DNA of 64,000 nucleotides. It comes from Amycolatopsis taiwanensis DSM 45107 (GTDB lineage: Bacteria > Actinomycetota > Actinomycetes > Mycobacteriales > Pseudonocardiaceae). Below the pieces are notes generated by a model, which had not been told where the DNA came from, did no database searches, and was given only the letters and a program-made list of their open reading frames with translations. The position numbers and the translations under genes are program-made. The number at the start of each line of letters is the position of its first letter. Position 1 is the stretch's first letter. The stretch spans positions 124,001 through 188,000 of the forward strand of contig NZ_JAFB01000008.1 in assembly GCF_000519205.1 (NCBI RefSeq), written 5' to 3'. Shown here piece by piece: positions 18,555-27,160 of the stretch.

Positions 18555-19550
18555 GTGTCCACCGCCCGTGCCGAGCGCCTGGTCAATCTGGTGCTCGCCC
18601 TGCTCTCCACCCGGCAGTACCTGACGGCTGACCGGATTCGCGGGATCGTGCCGGGATACGCCGAGGCGGCCAGTGACGACGCGTTCTCGCGCATGTTCGA
18701 GCGGGACAAGACCGAGTTGCGGGAACTGGGGATTCCGCTGGAGATCGGCCGGAACTCGGCGTTCGACGCGACCGACGGCTACCGCATCGCCCGGCGCGAC
18801 TACGAACTGGGCGACATCGAGCTGGCGCCGGACGAGGCCGCGGCGGTCGGCCTGGCCGTGCGGCTGTGGGACTCGCCCGAGCTCACCGGGCAGGCGCACG
18901 GCGCGCTGGTGAAGCTGCGTGCGGCGGGCGTGGAGGTGGACCACACGGCGCCGCCCGTGGTGGAGTCCAGGGTGCGCACCGAGCCGGCGTTCTCGCCACT
19001 GCTGGCCGCTGTGCAGAACCGGCAGGCGGTGCGGTTCGACTACCGCCGCCCGGGCTCGGCGGAGCGGATGACCCGCACGCTGGAGCCGTGGGGCGTGGTG
19101 TCGTGGCGGGCTCGCTGGTACGTCGTCGGCCACGACCGGGACCGCAGGGCTCCGCGATGCTTCCGGCTGTCCCGCGTCTTCGGCGAGGTGCGCACGCTGG
19201 GCGCACCGGGGGAGGTTCAACGCCCGGAGAACGTGAACCTGCTGGAGTTCGTCGCGGGCAGTGACCACGGGGAGTCTTCACCGGTGGCCACCGCGCGACT
19301 GTGGATCGCCCGCGACCGGGCGGCCCGGATCCGGCGGCATGCGAAGATCACCGGCCGGCTGACCGTGGACGGGGTCGAGGGCGACCTCGCGGAGATCGAG
19401 CTGTACCACCCGGAGAACGCGGCGAGCTGGATCGCCGGGCACGGCCCGGACGTGCTGGTCCTGGAGCCCGACGTGCTGGCGAAGGCGGTCCGGGAACGGC
19501 TCTACGCGCTCGCGAACTTGCGGAGGAGTGACCATGAGCTCCTCGGGTGA
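18555..19550 (+). CDS. pafB: WYL-domain transcriptional regulator PafB
   Basis: 331 residues. N-terminal winged-helix domain (AERLVNLVLALLSTRQYLTADRIRGIVPGYAE...DAFSRMFERDKTELRELGIPLEIG), central WYL domain ('AVRFDYRRPGSAERMTRTLEPWGVVSWRARWYVVGHDRDRRAPRCFRLSRV') and a WCX C-terminal extension. With PafC it forms the heteromeric activator of the LexA-independent DNA-damage response in mycobacteria; binding of single-stranded DNA to the WYL domain is the known trigger there. Despite the name it is not part of the pupylation chemistry. It overlaps pafC by 17 bp. Confidence 0.95.
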   Translation: MSTARAERLVNLVLALLSTRQYLTADRIRGIVPGYAEAASDDAFSRMFERDKTELRELGIPLEIGRNSAFDATDGYRIARRDYELGDIELAPDEAAAVGLAVRLWDSPELTGQAHGALVKLRAAGVEVDHTAPPVVESRVRTEPAFSPLLAAVQNRQAVRFDYRRPGSAERMTRTLEPWGVVSWRARWYVVGHDRDRRAPRCFRLSRVFGEVRTLGAPGEVQRPENVNLLEFVAGSDHGESSPVATARLWIARDRAARIRRHAKITGRLTVDGVEGDLAEIELYHPENAASWIAGHGPDVLVLEPDVLAKAVRERLYALANLRRSDHELLG

Positions 19551-20514
19551 CCGGATGCCGCGCCTGCTCGCGCTGGTGCCCTACCTGCTCGCGCGGCCCG
19601 GCATCAGGATCGACGACGCGGCCCGGGACTTCGATGTCTCGCCGCGGCAGCTGCGCCGGGACCTCGAGCTGCTGTGGATGTGCGGGCTGCCCGGCTACGG
19701 CCCCGGCGACCTGATCGACCTGTCCTTCGAGGGCGACACCGTCACGGTCACCTTCGACGCCGGGATGAACCGGCCGTTGCGCCTCACCGGTGGCGAGGCG
19801 ACGGCGCTGCTGGTCGCCCTGCGCGCGCTGGCCGAGACGCCCGGTGTGCTGGACACCGACGCGGTGCACCGGGCGATCGCCAAGATCGAGGCGGCGGCCG
19901 GGCAGGCCCAGCCGTCCGGCGTGGTGGTCGGGCTCGGGGTCCGGGAGGGCGAGCAGACCGCGCGGACCCGCGCCGTCGTGCGGAAGGCGTTGCAGGACCG
20001 GCGGGCGCTGCGCATTCGGTACTACACCGCTTCGCGGGACGAGATCACCGAGCGCACCGTGGACCCGATGCGGCTGCTCATCGTGCAGGCGATGAGCTAT
20101 CTCGAGGCGTGGTGCCGCCATGTGGACGGGGTCCGGCTGTTCCGGCTGGACCGGATCGACGACGTGCGGGTCCTCGACGAGGCCGCGGTGCCCCCGCCAC
20201 AGGCCCGGCCCACCGACCTGTCGGACGGCGTGTTCACCGAACGGCCGGACCAGCCGGTGGCGGAGCTGGTGCTGGCCCCGGACGCCCGGTGGGTCGCCGA
20301 GTACTACCCGTGTGAAGAGGTGGCCGAGGCGCCCAGGGGCCGGCTGCGGGTGCGCATGCGCTACGGAGACGAGTCGTGGATGATCCGGCTGGTGCTGGGG
20401 CTGGGCGGGGACGCGGTCGTCGAGCAGCCCGCCGCGCTGGCGGAGGCGGTGCGCCGCCGGGCCGCCGATGCCCTGGTACGAGCGGGTCACCTTCCGTCAA
20501 CCTTGGGCCAGTAG
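19534..20514 (+). CDS. pafC: WYL-domain transcriptional regulator PafC
   Basis: 326 residues from ATG 19534, with GGAGG at 19522-19526; a GTG two codons upstream has worse spacing. Same architecture as PafB: winged helix ('MPRLLALVPYLLARPGIRIDDAARDFDVSPRQLRRDLELLWMCGLPGYGPGD'), WYL core ('ALRIRYYTASRDEITERTVDPMRLLIVQAMSYLEAWCRHVDGVRLFRLDRI') and C-terminal WCX part. It is translated with pafB through the overlap and partners it in DNA-damage regulation. Confidence 0.95.
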   Translation: MSSSGDRMPRLLALVPYLLARPGIRIDDAARDFDVSPRQLRRDLELLWMCGLPGYGPGDLIDLSFEGDTVTVTFDAGMNRPLRLTGGEATALLVALRALAETPGVLDTDAVHRAIAKIEAAAGQAQPSGVVVGLGVREGEQTARTRAVVRKALQDRRALRIRYYTASRDEITERTVDPMRLLIVQAMSYLEAWCRHVDGVRLFRLDRIDDVRVLDEAAVPPPQARPTDLSDGVFTERPDQPVAELVLAPDARWVAEYYPCEEVAEAPRGRLRVRMRYGDESWMIRLVLGLGGDAVVEQPAALAEAVRRRAADALVRAGHLPSTLGQ

Positions 20515-20577
20515 GGTTGATCGTGCGAAGCGGACCGCCGGCCGCACGCACTTTTCACGACAGACAAGGGTGATCGC

Positions 20578-20790
20578 GTGTCGTATCTGCCGAGCATCGT
20601 GCTCGCCGCCGTGGGTTTGTTAGTCCTGCTGGCCCTCACCGTGCGGCTGTACGTGGGCTTGCGCGGATTTCGATCGGCGGTGACCATGGTGATGGCACGA
20701 ACTGGAGATCGCGCGGGACTCGTGCGCGCCCGGGCGGCGGGGGTGCGTGTCGCCATCGACCAGCGGCGACACAAGCCGGCGAACCAGTAG
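20578..20790 (+). CDS. Small single-span membrane protein
   Basis: 70 residues from a GTG with an AAGGGTGATC ribosome site. One hydrophobic helix (residues 6-28, PSIVLAAVGLLVLLALTVRLYVGL) and a basic cytosolic tail rich in arginine (TGDRAGLVRARAAGVRVAIDQRRHKPANQ). It lies between pafC and tatA, 30 nt before tatA, and may be in the same transcript. The family is common next to tatA in this group but has no assigned function that I know of. Confidence 0.7.
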   Translation: MSYLPSIVLAAVGLLVLLALTVRLYVGLRGFRSAVTMVMARTGDRAGLVRARAAGVRVAIDQRRHKPANQ

Positions 20791-20820
20791 CATAGGCGTG
20801 AACGAGATAGGAGGCCACTC

Positions 20821-21129
20821 ATGCTGAACGGATTGCAGCCGTGGCATTTGATCATTGTGCTGGTGGTCCTGGTCCTGCTGTTCGGCGCCAAGCGGCTGCC
20901 GGACGCCGCCCGCTCGGTGGGTAAGTCGATGAAGATCTTCAAGGCCGAGACGAAGTCCATGCAGGACTCCGCGGACGAGTCCGAGCCGGCCGAGACCAAG
21001 CAGCTGCCGTCGGCCACCGCCCAGCCGAAGGCCTCCGACCAGCAGGTCGCCGACCTGCAGCGCCAGCTCGACGAGCTGAAGAAGCAGCAGAACACGGGCA
21101 CCGACCAGCCGCAGAAGCACGCCAGCTGA
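20821..21129 (+). CDS. tatA: Sec-independent translocase subunit TatA
   Basis: 102 residues: N-terminal membrane helix ([23 protein letters not shown]), the F-G-x-x-x-L-P hinge, an amphipathic helix ([18 protein letters not shown]) and a disordered charged tail. TatA oligomers form the protein-conducting element of the twin-arginine pathway, working with TatC next to it. AGGAGG ribosome site 7 nt before the ATG. No tatB is present here, and TatB is usually encoded elsewhere in actinobacteria. Confidence 0.94.
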   Translation: MLNGLQPWHLIIVLVVLVLLFGAKRLPDAARSVGKSMKIFKAETKSMQDSADESEPAETKQLPSATAQPKASDQQVADLQRQLDELKKQQNTGTDQPQKHAS

Positions 21130-21150
21130 TCCGGACGGGACATATTCGAC

Positions 21151-22098
21151 GTGGCCGACCCCGAGAGTCGCCGGGCACGGCGGCGCAGGCGCAGCCGTCG
21201 GCATAATCCCGACGGCAGCATGACGCTCATCGAGCACATCTACGAGTTCCGGCGCCGGCTGGGCTGGGCGCTGCTGGCAATGGTCGCCGGCGGGATCCTC
21301 GGCTTCATCTGGTTCGGCACCAGGGTCGGACCGATCGAATCACTCGGTGAAATCGTCAAGGCGCCCTACTGTGGCATCCCTGCGGACCGCAGGTTCCCGT
21401 CCGACGGGACCTGCCGCCTGCTGCAGACGGTGCCGTTCGAGGCGTTCATGACCCAGCTGACGGTCGGCCTGGCCGCGGGCGCGGTGTTGACCTCGCCGTT
21501 CTGGCTGTACCAGATCTGGGCGTTCATCGCGCCGGGCCTGTACTCGAAGGAACGCAAGTACGCGATGACCTTCGTCGGGTTCGCCAGCGTGCTGTTCGCG
21601 ATCGGCGCCCTGCTCGCCTACTGGCTGTTGCCGCACGCGTTGCAGCTGCTGATGAGCTTCGGTAGCGACATATTCGTCACCGGCCTGACGGCCGACAAGT
21701 ACATCAGCTTCGTGCTGTCGCTGCTGGTGATCTTCGGCGCCAGCTTCGAACTGCCGCTGCTGGTGGTGATGCTCAACTTCGTCGGCGTGCTGAAGTACGA
21801 GAAGCTGAAGAGGTGGCGCCGCGGCATCATCTTCCTGCTGTTCGTCTTCGCCGCGTTCGTCACCCCCGGCCAGGACCCGTTCTCGATGGTGGGGTTGGCG
21901 GGCGCGCTGACCCTGCTGTTCGAGCTCGCGATCCAGATCGCCCGCATTCACGACCGTCGCAAGGAACGGGAGCGTACCGCGGAGGGCTGGGACAAGTTGG
22001 CCGACAACGAGGCCGCACCGTTCCAATACGAGCCGAGCACGGCCGAGGACGAAACGCCCACGTCACCGGCCAAGGCCAGTACGGACGACATCACCTGA
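21151..22098 (+). CDS. tatC: Sec-independent translocase subunit TatC
   Basis: 315 residues with six membrane helices. It begins with an arginine-rich cytosolic segment (RRARRRRRSRRHNPDGSMTLIEHIYEFRRRL), in which 'M-T-L-I-E-H-I-Y-E-F-R-R-R-L' is the conserved TatC start motif that contacts the signal peptide; the conserved F-x-x-E-x-x (PFEAFMTQLTVG) is also present. The C-terminus is a long acidic cytosolic tail. TatC is the receptor for twin-arginine precursors. GTG start 21 nt after tatA. Confidence 0.95.
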   Translation: MADPESRRARRRRRSRRHNPDGSMTLIEHIYEFRRRLGWALLAMVAGGILGFIWFGTRVGPIESLGEIVKAPYCGIPADRRFPSDGTCRLLQTVPFEAFMTQLTVGLAAGAVLTSPFWLYQIWAFIAPGLYSKERKYAMTFVGFASVLFAIGALLAYWLLPHALQLLMSFGSDIFVTGLTADKYISFVLSLLVIFGASFELPLLVVMLNFVGVLKYEKLKRWRRGIIFLLFVFAAFVTPGQDPFSMVGLAGALTLLFELAIQIARIHDRRKERERTAEGWDKLADNEAAPFQYEPSTAEDETPTSPAKASTDDIT

Positions 22099-22155
22099 AC
22101 CGGTCGGTAGCCTGCCCGCATGCGTGGCGTCGCGGCCATATGACAACCTGGTGAC

Positions 22156-24900
22156 GTGGCCAGTCGCCCTTCGCTATCCCCGGCCGATGCGTATCAAGCT
22201 TCGCGGCGACGGGGGAAATATCCTCAGTTGAGCTCCTTCGCGGCGGAGGCGTCCTTCGAGTTCGACGATTTCCAGGTACGCGGCTGCGAGGCGCTGGAGG
22301 ACGGTCACGGTGTGCTCGTCTGCGCCCCGACCGGCGCAGGCAAGACCGTGGTCGGCGAGTTCGCCGTCCACCTCGCGCTGGCCGAAGGCCGGAAATGCTT
22401 CTACACCACGCCGATCAAGGCGTTGTCCAACCAGAAGTTCAACGATCTTGTCGAGCGCTACGGGCCCAGCGCGGTCGGCCTGCTCACCGGTGACACCGCG
22501 ATCAACGGCAATGCGCAGATCGTGGTGATGACCACCGAGGTGCTGCGCAACATGCTCTACGCCGGCTCCTCGACGCTGAACGACCTGTCGTACGTCGTGA
22601 TGGACGAGATCCATTACCTGGCGGACCGGTTCCGGGGCGCGGTGTGGGAAGAGGTGATCCTGCACCTGCCGGAGCATGTCCGGGTGGTCGGCCTGTCCGC
22701 CACGGTCAGCAATGCCGAGGAGTTCGGCGAGTGGCTGGTGGCCGTGCGCGGCGACACCACGGTGGTGGTCGAGGAACACCGCCCGGTGCCGCTGTGGCAG
22801 CACATGCTGGTCGGCAACCGGTTGCTGGACCTGTTCGCCGATGACGGGCAGAAGCGGATCAACCCGACGCTGCTCAGGCGGGTCGAGGAGGTCGGCCGGC
22901 TGGACATGCCGTCGGCGCTGCGCGGACCGCGCAACCGGGGTCGCCAGCAGTTCCGTGGGCCGCGGTTCCGGCCTCCGTCGCGGGTGGACGTGGTCACCAG
23001 GCTCGACCACGCCGGCCTGCTGCCCGCGATCGTGTTCATCTTCTCCCGCGCGGGCTGCGACGCGGCTGTCGGGCAGCTCGTCCGGTCCGGGCTCCGCCTG
23101 AACACCCCGGAGGAGAGCGACGAGGTCCGGCGGATCATCGCCGAACACACCGGCGACCTGCCCGAGGGCGACCTCGCGGTACTCGGCTACTGGGAATGGC
23201 GGGAGGCGCTGGAAGCCGGGGTGGCGGCGCATCATGCGGGCCTGCTGCCCGCGTTCAAGGAGACCGTCGAGGACCTGTTCGTCCGCGGCCTGGTCAAGGT
23301 GGTCTTCGCGACCGAAACCTTGGCGCTGGGCATCAACATGCCGGCCCGCACCGTCGTGCTGGAACGGCTGGTGAAGTACAACGGCGAGGCCCACGTGGAC
23401 CTGACGCCGGGGGAGTACACGCAGCTCACCGGGCGCGCCGGGCGACGCGGCATCGACGTCGAAGGCCACGGCGTGGTGACCTGGCAGCCCGGCATCGACC
23501 CGCGGCAGGTGGGCGGTCTGGCCTCGACGCGGACCTACCCGCTGCGCTCGTCGTTCCGTCCCGGCTACAACATGGCGATCAACCTGGTCGGGCAGCTCGG
23601 CCACGAGCAGGCGCGGGAGATCCTGGAGCTTTCCTTCGCCCAGTTCCAGGCGGACCGGTCGGTCGTGGGCCTCGCGCGGCGGATCGAGAAGAACCGGGAG
23701 GCGTTGGACGGCTACGCCGAAGCGATCACCGGCGACTTCGACAAGATGCTGGAATACGTCGAGCTCCGAAGGAAGATCTCCGAGCGGGAGAAGGCGCTCG
23801 CCCGGCAGAACAGCGCCGCCCGCCGGGCCAGCACCGCGGACTCGCTGGAGAAGCTGCGCAAGGGGGACGTCATCGCGGTGCCCGCCGGGCGCCGGGCCGG
23901 GCTCGCCGTGGTCGTCGACCCCGGCCTGGACCCGATCCGCGAACCGCGGCCGGTGGTGGTCACCGAGGATCGATGGTCCGGGCCACTGTCGCTGTCGGAC
24001 TTTCCCGGCCCGGTGGAGCCGCTCGGACGCATCCGCCTGCCCCGGCACGTCGAACTGCGCTCGCCGAAAACCCGCCGGGACATCGCGGCGAGCCTGCGCA
24101 ACGCCGGGATTTCCTTGCCCTCGCGGCAGAAGCGCCGCTCCGGCGCGAACGAGGACGGCGAACTGGCGGCCCTGCGTCGTGCCCTGCGGGCGCATCCGTG
24201 TCACGGGCTGGCCGAGCGCGAAGCGAATCTGCGGTGGGTCGAGCGGTACCAGCGTCTCACCGCGGAAACCGAGCAACTGGAACGGAAGGTCGCGGCCACC
24301 ACGCACTCGCTCGCCCGGGCGTTCGACCGGATCTGTGCGCTGTTGCGTGAGCGTGGTTATCTCGGCGACGGTGGCGACACCGTGACCGAGCACGGGCAGC
24401 GGCTCGCGAGGCTGTACAGCGAGTCGGATCTGCTTGCCGCCGAATGCATCCGGCACGGAGTGTGGGAGGGACTGAGTCCCGCCGAGCTCGCCGCGGTCGT
24501 GTCGACGCTGGTGTTCGAGGCACGCCGCGACTCCGCCGGGGAGCCACGGCTGCCGGCGGGCGCGGTTCCCCGCGCCTGGCAGGACACCGCGCGGCTGTGG
24601 ACGGAGCTGGTCGACGACGAGCGCCGGCACCGGCTCGACCGCACGCGCGAGCCTGATGCCGGGTTCGCCTGGCCGGTTTACCGGTGGGCGCGCGGGGAGT
24701 CCCTGGAACGGGTGCTGACCTCCGCCGAGGCCAACGGACAGGAACTGTCGGCGGGAGACTTCGTGCGGTGGTCCCGGCAGGTGATCGACCTCCTCGACCA
24801 GATCCGTACGGTGCTGGGCCGGTCCGAACCGGTCGGCGAGGCGGCCGCGCGAGCGGTGAAAGCACTTCGCCGTGGCGTGGTGGCCGCGGGCGCGGAGTAG
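22156..24900 (+). CDS. helY: Ski2-like DEAD/DEAH RNA helicase HelY
   Basis: 914 residues. RecA domain 1 with Walker A APTGAGKT near residue 57 and a DEIH box near 150; RecA domain 2 with 'VVFATETLALGINMPARTVV' and the motif VI 'QLTGRAGRRGID'. A long arginine-rich insertion follows domain 1 (SALRGPRNRGRQQFRGPRFRPPSR). The C-terminal region matches the DSHCT domain of Ski2/Mtr4 helicases (RWARGESLERVL...GDFVRWSRQVIDLLDQIR). It probably unwinds RNA during turnover or ribosome maturation. The gene follows tatC in the same order as in M. tuberculosis. Confidence 0.94.
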   Translation: MASRPSLSPADAYQASRRRGKYPQLSSFAAEASFEFDDFQVRGCEALEDGHGVLVCAPTGAGKTVVGEFAVHLALAEGRKCFYTTPIKALSNQKFNDLVERYGPSAVGLLTGDTAINGNAQIVVMTTEVLRNMLYAGSSTLNDLSYVVMDEIHYLADRFRGAVWEEVILHLPEHVRVVGLSATVSNAEEFGEWLVAVRGDTTVVVEEHRPVPLWQHMLVGNRLLDLFADDGQKRINPTLLRRVEEVGRLDMPSALRGPRNRGRQQFRGPRFRPPSRVDVVTRLDHAGLLPAIVFIFSRAGCDAAVGQLVRSGLRLNTPEESDEVRRIIAEHTGDLPEGDLAVLGYWEWREALEAGVAAHHAGLLPAFKETVEDLFVRGLVKVVFATETLALGINMPARTVVLERLVKYNGEAHVDLTPGEYTQLTGRAGRRGIDVEGHGVVTWQPGIDPRQVGGLASTRTYPLRSSFRPGYNMAINLVGQLGHEQAREILELSFAQFQADRSVVGLARRIEKNREALDGYAEAITGDFDKMLEYVELRRKISEREKALARQNSAARRASTADSLEKLRKGDVIAVPAGRRAGLAVVVDPGLDPIREPRPVVVTEDRWSGPLSLSDFPGPVEPLGRIRLPRHVELRSPKTRRDIAASLRNAGISLPSRQKRRSGANEDGELAALRRALRAHPCHGLAEREANLRWVERYQRLTAETEQLERKVAATTHSLARAFDRICALLRERGYLGDGGDTVTEHGQRLARLYSESDLLAAECIRHGVWEGLSPAELAAVVSTLVFEARRDSAGEPRLPAGAVPRAWQDTARLWTELVDDERRHRLDRTREPDAGFAWPVYRWARGESLERVLTSAEANGQELSAGDFVRWSRQVIDLLDQIRTVLGRSEPVGEAAARAVKALRRGVVAAGAE

Positions 24901-24999
24901 CGCGGAGGGGTACTTTCGCTCGGACTGGTGAGAACCTTTCCGGTGTGACGCATCCTGTGGTTGGATCGCGCAGGAGGCCGAGCGCGGATTGGAGTTGTG

Positions 25000-25632
25000 A
25001 TGAGCACGCCCTACGGCGGCAACGACCCACAGCAGTGGGGGCAGGCGTCCGCCCCCGGTCCGGCCTCCGGCGGACTCCCCGCCCAGGGATACCCCGGCCA
25101 GGCCGGCTACGGACAGCAGTATCCCCAGTATGGGCAGCAGCAGCCGCCGCAGTATGGGCAGCAGCCGCAACCCCAGTACGGACAACAGCCGGATTACGGG
25201 CAGCCTCCGTACGGTCAACCCCAGTACGGGCAGCAATATCCGCAGCAGCAGTACGGGCAGCAGCCGGGTCAGTACGGCGCGCCGCCCGTTCCCCGCGCGC
25301 GCAAGAAGGCCGGCAAGACCGTCTGGATCGTGATCAGCGCGGTCGTCGTGGTGGCGGCCGCGGTGGGCGTGACAGGCTTCTGGAAGCCCGGCTTCTTCGT
25401 CACCACGGTGCTCGATCAGACCGCGGTGCAGAACGGGGTCCGGACCGTTCTCACGGGCCAGCCGCCCAACGGGTATGGCCAGTCGGTGAGCACGGTGTCC
25501 TGCCCGGCGAAGCAACCGGTCGAGGCGGGCATCAAGTTCGACTGCTCGGTGACCGTCGACGGCGACCAGAAGACGGTCACGATCACCGTGAAAGACACCG
25601 ACGGCAACTACGAGGTCGGCCAGCCGCACTAA
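25000..25632 (+). CDS. Membrane-anchored DUF4333 protein with Gln/Tyr-rich N-terminus
   Basis: 210 residues. Residues 1-95 form a low-complexity cytosolic region with many YGQQ/PQYGQQ repeats. A single membrane helix follows (KTVWIVISAVVVVAAAVGVTGFWKPGFF, about 105-130), then a C-terminal outer domain of about 75 residues (VLDQTAVQNGVRTVLTG...VSTVSCPAKQPVEAGIKFDCSVTVDGDQKTVTITVKDTDGNYEVGQP) with the two cysteines and the strand pattern of DUF4333. It repeats the layout of the two minus-strand proteins at 2.7-4.2 kb but with another outer domain. Function unknown; cell-envelope role inferred. Confidence 0.8.
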   Translation: MSTPYGGNDPQQWGQASAPGPASGGLPAQGYPGQAGYGQQYPQYGQQQPPQYGQQPQPQYGQQPDYGQPPYGQPQYGQQYPQQQYGQQPGQYGAPPVPRARKKAGKTVWIVISAVVVVAAAVGVTGFWKPGFFVTTVLDQTAVQNGVRTVLTGQPPNGYGQSVSTVSCPAKQPVEAGIKFDCSVTVDGDQKTVTITVKDTDGNYEVGQPH

Positions 25633-25797
25633 CAGCCAGTGGTTTGCGTGGCGGTGCGGGTAGCGGAGCAAGCTGACCGCCCACCGCAGGTGGCCTCGCT
25701 GCTTATGAGACAAAACACGGCTCGGCGGCGGGAAATTCGGTGGCCGGGAGCGGGTTTCTCGGCGACTATCGTCAGGTGACCAGTCCTGACTCATGTC

Positions 25798-25931
25798 GCG
25801 GCAGTCAAGGTGACTACCACGCGCGCCTGTCTCCGCTATCGGGGCGGCGGGGCGCCCTTGTTGAGCAGGTGACTCGATCTCGGATGGAGCGCCCTGTCGA
25901 CACGATCGCGGTCGCGCGCAAACTCGCGGAG
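25798..25931. repeat. Copy B of the ~135-bp dispersed element
   Basis: Matches 11067-11204: shared blocks include ACCACGCGCGCC, GGCGGGGCGCCC, AGGTGACTCGATC and GTCGACACGATCGCGGTCGC. It ends at the ribosome site of the first eis gene, whose GTG is at 25940. In this copy the right end can be read as a short peptide frame (MERPVDTIAVARKLAEEQA) that stops over the eis start codon. About 165 bp upstream of the element (25633-25797) show no gene. Confidence 0.6.
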
Positions 25932-25939
25932 GAGCAAGC

Positions 25940-27142
25940 GTGAGCGACTACTCTGTACGGTTTCTGCGACCCGACGAGCACCGCGCCGCGAGCGACCTTT
26001 TCCGCGCCACGTTGCACGTCGCGGCCCCGAGCGACGATGAGTGGGAGCGCTCGCAGCACGCCTACCAGCCCGGCCGGACGCTGGGTGTCTTCGACACGGG
26101 GCTGATCGGGACGGCACGGTCGATCGACGCCGAGCTGACCGTCCCCGGCGGGAAACGCGTGCCGGTGGCCGCGGTCACCGGCGTCGGCGTGCGCGCGGAC
26201 CGGACGCGCCGCGGTGTGCTGACCGCGATGATGGGCACTCAGTTGCGGGATCTGGCGGCGCGGGGTGTTCCCCTGGCCGCGCTCTACGCCACCGAAGGTG
26301 CCATCTACGGCCGCTACGGTTACGGTCCCGCGACACGTACCCGCGGCTACCGGGTCGACCGGCGGCGTGCGGTGCTGCGGGACGAGGTACCGGCGGGTGG
26401 AGAGATCGAACTTCTTACGTTGGAGCCGGCCCTCGAGCGGCTGCCCGGGATCTACGCGGCCCTGCCGCATACCGCGCCGGGCATGATGACCCGTCCCCCA
26501 TACTGGTGGCCGGGTTTCGAACGGCACGCGCGCAGGTCGACGACGCCGATCAGCACCGCCGTCCACCACGGACCGGACGGGCCGGATGGGTTCGTGGTCT
26601 ACACGGTCGTCCGCTCCCACTCGGAAGATCCGGACACGTTGGACGTCCTGAGCCTGCACAGCGCGAGCTCCGAGGCGTTCGCCGGCCTGTGGCGGTTCCT
26701 GCTCGGCGTGGACTTGGTCGACACCATTTCGGCGGCGGACCGGCCACTCGACGAGCCCACCGAGTTGCTGTTCACCGATCCCACCAGATGCCGGCCGGCC
26801 GCCGGTCACGACCATTCGACGTGGCTGCGCCTGGTGGACGTTGAGGCGGCGCTCGCCGCCCGCGAGTACCAGGGGGACCCGGTGGTGATCGAGGTCTCCG
26901 ATCCGGTGCTGGAGGCCAATTCCGGCCGCTATCGCGTCTCACCGGAGGGCGTTGTCCCCACCGGTGAACCCGCTGGGCTCCGCCTCGGGGTGGACGCGCT
27001 CGCCATGCTGTACCTGGGCACCTGGCGGGCTTCCGCGCTCGCCGGCACCGGACTGGTTCAGCCGGTCGAGCCGAAGGCCGTTGCCGCAGCCGACGAATTG
27101 TTCCGTACCGACGTTTCCGCCTGGTGCGGGACATTCTTCTGA
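25940..27142 (+). CDS. eis: Eis-family N-acetyltransferase
   Basis: 400 residues, the length of the Eis family: two GNAT domains and a sterol-carrier-like C-terminal domain. The acetyl-CoA loop is seen in 'GVGVRADRTRRGVLTAMM' (V-R-x-x-x-x-R-R-G-V-L-x-x-M-M); 'YATEGAIYGRYGYG' carries the conserved tyrosines. The protein ends WCGTFF: the C-terminal carboxylate of the last Phe acts as the catalytic base in Eis. Eis enzymes acetylate several amines of aminoglycosides, and protein lysines. The GTG start has GGAGGAG 6 nt upstream. It is followed 18 nt later by a paralogue in the same direction. Whether it gives antibiotic resistance cannot be told from sequence. Confidence 0.88.
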   Translation: MSDYSVRFLRPDEHRAASDLFRATLHVAAPSDDEWERSQHAYQPGRTLGVFDTGLIGTARSIDAELTVPGGKRVPVAAVTGVGVRADRTRRGVLTAMMGTQLRDLAARGVPLAALYATEGAIYGRYGYGPATRTRGYRVDRRRAVLRDEVPAGGEIELLTLEPALERLPGIYAALPHTAPGMMTRPPYWWPGFERHARRSTTPISTAVHHGPDGPDGFVVYTVVRSHSEDPDTLDVLSLHSASSEAFAGLWRFLLGVDLVDTISAADRPLDEPTELLFTDPTRCRPAAGHDHSTWLRLVDVEAALAAREYQGDPVVIEVSDPVLEANSGRYRVSPEGVVPTGEPAGLRLGVDALAMLYLGTWRASALAGTGLVQPVEPKAVAAADELFRTDVSAWCGTFF

Positions 27143-27160
27143 AGCTTTGTGAGGTCACAG

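Noticed and set aside
22174-25794. Long minus-strand open frame (about 1200 codons) antisense to helY
   Set aside because: Same reason; it crosses helY and the next gene and shows no protein family features.
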